Shown: one piece after another, positions 57,655-64,000 of the stretch | Layout: each line of letters starts with the position of its first letter | Numbering within the stretch: position 1 is the first letter of the stretch | DNA from: Closterium sp. NIES-65 | Lineage: Eukaryota > Streptophyta > Zygnematophyceae > Desmidiales > Closteriaceae | Assembly (NCBI GenBank): GCA_948144175.1 | Contig: CANXME010002107.1 | Coordinates: 434,001 to 498,000, forward strand | DNA: 64,000 nucleotides | Direction of reading: 5' to 3' | Position numbers and translations under genes: made by a program | The notes under the pieces: generated by a model | Told to the model about the DNA's origin: nothing | The model's database searches: none | What the model saw: only the letters and a program-made list of their open reading frames with translations

Positions 57655-57868
57655 GTTGCAGCCGCTGCTGCCGCCACTGCTGCAGCCGCAGCCGCCGCCG
57701 CCGCCGCTGCTGCTGCTGCTGCTGCTGATGGCTCTGTTTGTGATTCTCATGCGGATTGTTGTGATGTTGCTGTTGCTGCTGCTCGTGCTGATGTGGATGC
57801 AACTCGGAGTTGTCCTGTTGATCCACGTGTTCCACCTCAGCAGAGCACGAAACGGGGGTCGATGCCAC
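54580..57868 (-). CDS. WRKY transcription factor, copy 1 (WRKYDQK variant)
   Basis: Exons 57868-56274 (or to 56118 with a duplicate donor), 55990-55889 and 55123-54580. Start MASTPVSCSAEVEHVDQQDN, then polyQ (57597-57655), an Ala block, MHLRMLGEVNLDTDGSVGNI, a long Pro/Gly region, and the acidic/basic EEDGDDGAVLLHKRPRMP. The WRKY domain follows: GWEWRKYDQKVTLDQTYPR, intron within the Arg codon (the usual plant PR intron), then SYFRCAHKTTGFHPC, AERCNDNPFNWRIKY and VGEHNHS. The zinc ligands are C-X9-C-X23-H-X-H, a longer first loop than the normal X4-5 (X7 in group III). After it comes an 18-base repeat coding ALPTPA. The frame stops at 54580, while the homologous C-terminus PLNAPRVIYDVVQVLLPSPL continues in another frame, so the tail is frameshifted compared with copy 2. 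It binds W-box DNA if functional. Confidence 0.85.
54720..54930 (-). repeat. 18-base minisatellite coding (ALPTPA)n in WRKY copy 1
   Basis: Tandem units of GCAGGGGTAGGGAGAGCA (plus strand) code on the minus strand for repeated Ala-Leu-Pro-Thr-Pro-Ala just after the zinc finger. Confidence 0.85.
55183..55320 (-). repeat. Two truncated copies of WRKY copy 1 exon 3 start; second ends in a palindrome
   Basis: Minus-strand SYFRCAHKTTGSHPCPA with its acceptor recurs at about 55232-55183. A shorter, more diverged copy (acceptor TAG, YFCCA) at about 55320-55299 stops exactly at the palindrome AGTTTTGAGATCTCAAAACT (55279-55298). The functional exon is at 55123. Confidence 0.85.
55741..55810 (-). repeat. 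Truncated copy of WRKY copy 1 exon 2 end, with palindrome at its break
   Basis: Minus strand: AAACAAGTACGGCCACAAGG and onward codes KYGHKDTLGHTYPR and ends in the donor CAG|GTACC, repeating the WRKY exon end (55889). Its broken 5' side abuts CAAGTCGACTCAAAACTTG (55791-55809). Confidence 0.85.
56081..56325 (-). repeat. Duplicated exon 1 end of WRKY copy 1 around a palindrome
   Basis: EEDGDDGAVLLHKR with the donor AGAG|GTG occurs twice, ending at 56274 and 56118. The two are separated by a segment containing ACTTTTGAGACGACTCAA (56231-56248). The frame is open through both. Just after the second donor, a 16-base piece of the WRKY exon (GGGTGGGAGTGGCGCA) is fused in. Confidence 0.85.
57597..57730 (-). 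repeat. CAG/CTG trinucleotide tract coding polyglutamine
   Basis: Nearly uninterrupted CTG on the plus strand (about 19 units to 57652), then mixed CTG/CCG, coding polyQ and Q/R/L-rich sequence in WRKY copy 1. Confidence 0.9.
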
Positions 57869-59633
57869 GTCAGCAGGAGGAGATTCCGCGTCAGGGTTCG
57901 GGGGTCAGAGAAGAGCCTGGCAGCTTCCCAGGGCCTCCATCGCTGATTGGACCAGATCTTGAGCTTCTGCCACGTCACTGCGGAAGGGAAAAGATATTGG
58001 GAGAGAGAAATCAATGAACCCTGGAAGAAATGACGAAAAAAACGAGGAAAAGAAAGTAGGTGGTACGATACGGACGACGCGAAAGGCATTGAGAAACTTG
58101 GCTCGTCGAACGCCCGGTAAAGGCGGCAGAAGTAAAGTACATGAGACATTGAGTCACCGTCGACATCTCAATGTCCAATCACACACCCGGAAATCCAAAA
58201 ACGTGCTCCTTTCGCTCACCGGCTTTCATTCACGACCAAGACGGCTTGCTCCGGAAAACCGCTGCTTGCCTTGATTCTGACATAGACGAGACGGCTGCCC
58301 ACTCACCACTGCTGAGGCTCTTGTCCCGGGTCCTCTTGTCCCGGGTCCTCTTGTCCCGGAGATTGAAATCGAGTCTGCTAATCTGAAGTCTAACAATCAG
58401 TCCACAACGAGAAGGCTGCTTACTCACCCGCTAAGGCTCTCATCAAAGTCCGGGTCCTCCTGTCCCGCGGATCATTGAGCGTTCTCGACGCGGCAGCACA
58501 TGGTATCAGCGTGCTCCTTCAGCTTCGTGGCGTGCGAGTGCGCCCTCCTCGACGTGTCTTGTAGTCTCTCACACAGAATTCTTAACGATCTCAATTGCTC
58601 ATCCATGGTCGGAGCGTGGATCTGCTCGCAGGACGTTTAAGGTACCGTGTAGGCGCCTCGGCTGATATGTGGTTCTATGTATGACCTAGTTGTCATACGT
58701 TGTTAACACCTGCGACGGAAAGAGAAAGGACTTTAAGGTGCGGGAGGAGACTCGCCAGCAACGCGAGCCCAAGCTGAGGCACACAACAATAACTTATTCC
58801 CAAAAGAGAAAAAGAAAAAAGAGGAGAGAGAAAAAAAGGAAAAGTTTTGGCAGTTTTCTAATATACTACTAGCTGTCTACGCGGGGCGCCAAAAATTTTC
58901 ACAAGCGGAAGCGCACATTCAGAATTACAGAGAGCACGACTGCACATTCACATCGATGTCCGTCTGATCTGGAGGCAGAATTTGGGAAAGAAAGCAGAAA
59001 CAATGGCAGAGCAGGAGAGAGTCAAGACGTTCTTCTAGTGTCTCGGGATCTGCGAGCGGTCAAAGACGTTTGTGAGGGTTTGGCGAGTTCCCTCCCCGCC
59101 TCCACATCCGAGATGGCGTTCACAGAGGCGTTCACAGGTCTGGTAACTGGTTTGGTCTGGAGAGGCGAGGTGATTGGCCCTAAAGAATTGACAGCGTCAA
59201 GTCTGCTTGATTTTCCGAGGCGACTAGTGACCACTGACCAATCCCGTACCGCTCGAATCGAACCAGACCAGAGTCGAAATTCTTGTTCGGACCACCCAAC
59301 CAGACTCCACATCAAAAGCGCGCCGAGCCAGAGGTGTGGTTTCGGTCCGCCCGCAGGTTCTCCAACTCGGACCACCCCCCGAAGTCTTTAGGGTGGATGA
59401 AAGGCTTGGTGTGCGGTGTGGGTAGGTTTCATCGAACCATGGTTCAAGTCAAGAAATATCGTGGATTTGTACTGTCACATCATTGAAACCCTAAACAAAA
59501 TTCATACAGAGAATGAATTCTGCCTTACAGAATATGCCCACCAAAACCGACACTTTGTTTATCTAGACCTGAACCATTGATTTATCGACCCGTAAACGAC
59601 TGCTGCTAAGCCGTTCGGCTGTGAACACACCTC
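57869..59633. other. Intergenic between the two WRKY genes
   Basis: Contains a 15-base triple repeat TCCCGGGTCCTCTTG at 58322-58368 and a looser duplication of its surroundings at 58395-58470. A 117-codon plus-strand frame at 59038-59391 has no recognisable domain. No gene is called. Confidence 0.45.
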
Positions 59634-62600
59634 TTACTCTCCTTTGATCTCCGGCAAGTCAATAGGCGACGGCAGCGGCGCCTGCGCCACGTCAGAAAAA
59701 ACCCGGGCGGTATTCAGCGGCGACAGCATGTTAAACGGCGACTGCATCTGACCTGGCGAATCCCTCCCCATCGGCCACCTGGCGCCGCCCGGGCCAATCA
59801 GAATCCGAGGCGAATCCCGAGGGAGGGAGGACATCCACATGGGCGTGGGGAGGGGACCTTGCATGAGAGCAGACGGGAGCGGGCCGGTATACCCGGGAAA
59901 AGGATTACTGGAGTTCCCAGAGGCGCCTGCAGAGGAGCCCATCCCAGAGGCGTCATTGGCAGAGGCCCATGCACTGGGATTAGATTGTGCGTCCCGCGGC
60001 TTGATGTCAATGCTTGGTTGGCTCTCCAACTCCTCCTCTCCTGTGCTCTCAACCCCACCCACATTCCCACTCCCATTTTCAGCCCCATTCCCGTTCCCAT
60101 CCCCGTTCCTGATACTTTCTTCCTTGGTGCGGTTGGTGTCAGCTCCCTCCTCTCGCTTCATGTCTGCTTCTGCACTGTTATCTCCTCCTCCTCCTCCTCC
60201 TCCTCCTCCTCCTCCTCCTCCTCCTCCTCCTCCTCCTCCTCCTCCTCCTCCTCCTCCTCCTCCTCCTCCTCCTCCTCCTCCTCCTCCTCCTCCTCCTCCT
60301 CCTCCTCCTCCTCCTCCTCCTCCTCCTCCTCCTCCTCCTCCTCCTCCTCCTCCTCCTCCTCCTCCTCCTCCTCCTCCTCCTCCTCCTCCTCCCCCTCCTC
60401 CTCCTCCTGCTGCTGCTGGTTTATCTGCTCCGGTCCACAGGCTTGCGGCCTTTGAACCATCCACGCCATCCACCCTATCCGCTTGATGACCTGCGGGATC
60501 AGCCTGGACTGTTGCTAACGTGGCACCACAATCACCACCACCTCCCCCTCCCTCTGACTGCTTCTGCTGCTGCTGCTTGCTTGTGGTCAGCCCATCAGAA
60601 GACACGGCAAGCCCCAGGCACACTTCTTGCTGCTCACTCCTCTCTCCTGCCCGTGACTGCTGCGTCTGCAGCGTGGCTTGGGCACTGGAAGGAGGAGCAC
60701 AGACAACACCTGCAGCAGAAGCACCTGCAGCAGCAGCAGCAGAGGCAGCGGCAGCCCCACCAGTTACAGCAGCAGCACCACACCCACCACTACCACCACG
60801 CTCCACTTGCTTCCCCGCTTCCTCAACCGACCCTCTCGTTACTCCACTCCCATTGCTTTCACCGCTGCCCACTCCCTTCAACACCTCTCCCTGCCCAAAA
60901 CCCGACAGGAAATCGCGGCCTTTGGGGGTGCTCTGCTGTTTCATCCCCCCATTCTCCCCACCAGTCGTCTCCCCTCCGTTCGCCCCACCTACCCTGTGAC
61001 TCGCCCCCCCCTTGTCACTCCCAGGAGACGCGAATCCCTCGGAAAACTCTTCTCCCATGTCTGTAGGCTCGTGGCTGTGACTGTGACTGTGACTGTGCCC
61101 GTGACTGTGCCCGTGACTGTGCCCGTGACTGTGACTCCCACTTGCTTCTACCACCACCCCTGGTCCTGCTTGCACCTCGCCTCCTCCACCCCCTCCTCCT
61201 CCGATCTCTCCTCCTCCCAGCCGCACCTGGAGAATGTCAAAAGGGGGTTGCTTCACTGCCTGTGCTGCAGAGCCAATCGCTCCCGCGGCACAAGCAGCAG
61301 CAGGAGCTGCAGAGGTAACCTCGGGAGCAGCGGGCGCAGCTACAGCAGCAGCAGAACCCGCAGCAGCAGTAGAGTGGGGAGCGGGAAGAGCCAGGGAAGG
61401 CGGTGCAGCCGGGGCGAGAAGAGACAGCGGCGAGGGAGCAGCAAGAGCACCAGCACCAGCACCGGCACCACCACCACCACCACCACCGGCACCACCGGCA
61501 CCGGTGGCACCGGCAGCACCAGCAGCGACGGCACCACCACCAGCAGCAGCAGCAGCAGCAGCAGAAGCAGGGGGAGGAGCGGGGAGAGCAGCAGCGGCAG
61601 TTCCATCCACAGGGCCGTCATGAATGATGGTGATGGTGACGGGGCGGGGGGGCGGCTTGGAGTGGTTGTGCTCGCCCACGTACTTGATGCGCCAGTTGAA
61701 GGGGTTGTCGTTGCACCTCTCCGCCCACTTCTTGGCGGGGCAGGGATGAGACCCCGTGGTCTTGTGTGCACAGCGGAAGTAGCTCCTGTGGGGGGAGAGG
61801 AGGATCGGGGGAAAGCAGGGAGGAGAGGGAGTGGGGAAGGGGGGAAAAGGGGAAGCGGGAAAGGGGGAAGGGGAAAGGGGAGAAAGAGGGGGTGAGAGAG
61901 AGTGGGTGGTTATGCTCGCCAACGTATTTGATGCGCCACTTGACGGGGTTATCGTTGCACCTCTCCGCCCACTTCTTGGCCGGAGAGGGGTATTAGGGCG
62001 GAGGAGGATGGCAGCACAGTAATGGGGCGCATGGAGGCAGCACAGCAAGGCGGCGCATGGTAGGCAGCAGGGCAAGGCAGCTAGCTACCTGGGAAGGTCT
62101 GGTCTGGCCGAGAGTCACCTTCTGGCCGTACTTGTTCTAAGTCGACTCAAAACTTGAAGAAGGGGGGTATGGCAAGCAGCAGGGCAGCAGGGCAGGGCAG
62201 CAGGGCAGGGCAGCGGGGCAGAAGGGCAGGGCAGCGGGGCAGAAGGGCAGAAGGGCAAGGCAGGTACCTGGGGTAGGTCTGGCCGAGGGTGACCTTCTGA
62301 CCGTACTTGCGCCACTCCCACCCGTCCATCGGCATCTCCGGCGCTGACGGCTTCGATGACGGCATGCGCGGCCTGGCAAGAGGGAAGGGAGGGCGGGAGA
62401 AAGAGGGTTAGAAAAGGACGGTACGGAAGTGTGGTGGGGAAGGGTGGAGGAGTCACACGTGCATGGGAGTTTTTCAAAGATCTTAGAGCACAATCACGCA
62501 GACCACCTATGGCGCCTATGCATTAAACACCTCTCATGCAACACGCACCTCTTATGCAGCACTGCTCCATCGTCACCGTCCTCCTCTGCACAACCCCCAC

Positions 62601-64000
62601 CACCGCCACCACCCCCACCGCCACCAGCAGCGCCAACAGCAGCAGCCGCAGCACTCCGCTTTGTCCCGCCCCCACTCCCACTCCCTGCGCCTCCGCTTCC
62701 GCCTGCTTTTACACCCTCACTATCTCCCCCCTCACCCGTGCCCTTGCCCCCGTCCTTCCCCGCATCCTTCCCCGCGCCCCCTCCCCCTCCTCCCCCGCTC
62801 CATCCCTGGAACCCCCGCCCTTCCGCGTGCGGGTGGTTCCCCGCGCCCCCTTTCCGCTGCCCCGGGTGCTGCCCCGGGTGCTGCCCGTGCTGCCCCGCGT
62901 GCTGCGGCGGCGCATGCACCTTCTGCGCGCCCTCGGTTGGCGGAAGCTGTTTCTGCGCCCCCCCTTCAACCCCCAGATGCGATTTCTGCGGCGCCTCAAA
63001 GCCCTGATGCTGCCCCGCGCCCCCTCCCGCCGTTCCGCCCCCTCCCGCGGACATCCATGCGCTCGCTCCGCCACGTCCTCCCTCCTTGCCTTCCGCGGAC
63101 GGCACAGGCGGAGGGGGCGCGGGGGACCCCATCCCCCCTGTGCTACCCCTCCCGCCCATGCTTCCCCCCATCGGGGGGGGATGATGCATGGCGTTATTTC
63201 CCCCCGGGCGCGGCCAGAACGCGAGCCCGTGCGGAGACATCCACATCGGCGGAAGCACAGGGGGACCTGGAACCCCCGCGCCTCCCGCTCCTGCCGCCGC
63301 CGAACCAGGGGCTCCGGGCGCCGCCGAACCTCCTCCGCCGGAGCTGCTCATCCCGTCCGCGTCCGAAGGCCCGGGGGCGGATCCGAGCGGCGGAAGCGGC
63401 GGGTGCGCGGAGCCCGGGGGGCGGAAGACGCCGTGCGGGGGAAGGACTCCGGGCGGCGGCATTGGGAACATCCCGGGCGGAAACGGCATCATTCCGTGGT
63501 GGCTCATTCCGGGGTGATTCATGCCGTGGTGATTATTCATCCCGTGATGATTGTTCATCCCGTGGTTCAGCTGCTGCAGCACTGACGCGACGACGTCGCC
63601 CACGCTGCGATCCGAACCAAGGTTCATGTCGCCAAGCATTCGCAAATGCATCCCCAGCTCCTCGGGAGTGGGTCGCCCCGACGCTCCCGCTGCCGCTGCC
63701 GCGCGAAAAGCGGCGGACGCGGCGGCTGCAGCAGCAGCGGTGCCGGGATTGGCCGGAGCGGATGCGTCGGTTCCGTTGCCCGCAGCAGCGGGAGAAGCGT
63801 TGGCGGCAGCAGCGGATGGGACGGCGGAACGCGCGGGAGAGGAGGGATGAGTGGCGGTCTGACCGTTGGGATGGTCGGGGGGGAACGATGCCGCGTTGTC
63901 GCCGTTGCTATCCCCGTTCTGCTGCTGCTGCTGCTGCTGATGGCTCTGATTGTGGTTCTGAAGCGGATTATTGTGATGCTGCTGCTGCTGTTGCTGATGA
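59634..64000 (-). CDS. WRKY transcription factor, copy 2 (WRKYGQK), 5' end beyond window
   Basis: Exons: beyond 64000 to 62549, 62372-62268, 61785-59634. Exon 1 repeats the plan of copy 1: Gln/His-rich N-terminus, MHLRMLGDMNLGSDRSVGDV, Pro/Gly region with GFEAPQK, AEEDGDDGAVLHKRPRMP. The WRKY domain is GWEWRKYGQKVTLGQTYPR, PR intron, SYFRCAHKTTGSHPC, PAKKWAERCNDNPFNWRIKY, VGEHNHS, again with C-X9-C-X23-HXH. Exon 3 then codes 650 more residues: Ala-rich, a His-Ser/His-Gly run (61060-61130), Ser/Gly-rich, a poly-Gly tract of about 75 residues from a TCC microsatellite, and a tail SPLNTARVFSDVAQAPLPSP ending PEIKGE. The fused frame and the heptapeptide are intact, so this is the better candidate for a working factor. 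It likely acts in the nucleus on W-box promoters. Confidence 0.88.
60181..60410 (-). repeat. (TCC)n microsatellite of about 225 bp coding poly-glycine
   Basis: About 70 uninterrupted TCC units, closing with CCCC and TGC variants. In the WRKY copy 2 frame it codes Gly; the neighbouring frames would give Glu or Ser runs. Confidence 0.95.
61912..61990 (-). repeat. Truncated copy of WRKY copy 2 zinc-finger exon
   Basis: The minus strand reads AKKWAERCNDNPVKWRIKYV then GEHNHP upstream of the real exon 3, lacking the first Cys pair and acceptor. It lies in intron 2 and is about 90% identical to the functional exon. Confidence 0.8.
62085..62158 (-). repeat. Truncated copy of WRKY copy 2 exon 2 end, with palindrome at its break
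   Basis: The minus strand codes KYGQKVTLGQT, then a short internal duplication (CCAGACCAGACC), ending in CAG|GTAGCT. The broken side abuts AAGTCGACTCAAAACTTGAA (62139-62158), the same junction sequence as in WRKY copy 1. Confidence 0.85.

Noticed and set aside
58450-58930. Words resembling a retroelement primer-binding site
   Set aside because: A short partial match only; no paired terminal repeats or element genes nearby.
59038-59391. 117-codon plus-strand ORF between the WRKY genes
   Set aside because: Overlaps an opposite-strand frame of the same length and has no recognisable motif.
60158-60469. Poly-Glu and poly-Ser ORFs over the TCC tract
   Set aside because: Alternative frames of the microsatellite; the WRKY copy 2 frame reads poly-Gly and is fixed by the coding sequence on both sides.

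Overview
The window looks like nuclear DNA of a streptophyte green plant. The reasons are two WRKY transcription-factor genes carrying the PR-position intron, an OTP51-type PPR/LAGLIDADG splicing factor, a SARD4-type ketimine reductase, a membrane-anchored peroxisomal ascorbate peroxidase, plant-type proline dehydrogenase and MSH3, and a plant-like tRNA-Pro(CGG). High GC, short GT-AG introns full of minisatellites, and long homopeptide tracts suggest a charophyte alga, possibly Closterium-like. That species guess is inference only.

Layout: (1) 1-1701, minus: signal peptide and I9 propeptide of a secreted subtilase, running off the left edge. (2) 3147-10356, plus: an 8-exon coiled-coil protein conserved in plants. 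(3) 10801-12743, minus: APC10, complete in 7 exons (187 aa). (4) 13483-15448, plus: SARD4-like reductase. (5) 15975-16425, plus: small acidic protein. (6) 16611-22425, minus: MSH3 (about 1,546 aa), then tRNA-Pro at 22511-22582. (7) 23039-26741, plus: 10-exon aldo/keto reductase. (8) 27215-28870, plus: 9-exon ascorbate peroxidase. (9) 28871-36777: gene-poor, holding an array of about 300-bp modules. (10) 36778-42655, minus: OTP51-like. (11) 43667-48249, plus: proline dehydrogenase, with an unrelated ORF nested on the minus strand in its first intron. (12) 49957-51162 and 52864-54009, plus: tandem intronless paralogues of an unrecognised family. (13) 54580-57868 and 59634-64000+, minus: tandem WRKY genes, the second truncated by the right edge.

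The most unusual property runs across the whole window. Seven genes carry one or more truncated copies of an exon edge. The copy is either the acceptor plus the first part of the exon, or the last part of the exon plus the donor, and it lies in tandem in the neighbouring intron or, once, in the 3' flank. Six of the duplication junctions carry a short palindrome related to TTTTGAGTCGACTCAAAA. The copies have diverged from each other, so they are not simple assembly echoes. They create competing splice sites, sometimes in frame.

The genes are mostly independent housekeeping, redox, stress and regulatory loci with alternating orientation. The two clear tandem duplications of whole genes are the WRKY pair and the intronless pair. 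All gene models were built by hand from reading frame, GT-AG sites and remembered family sequences. No search or expression data were used.
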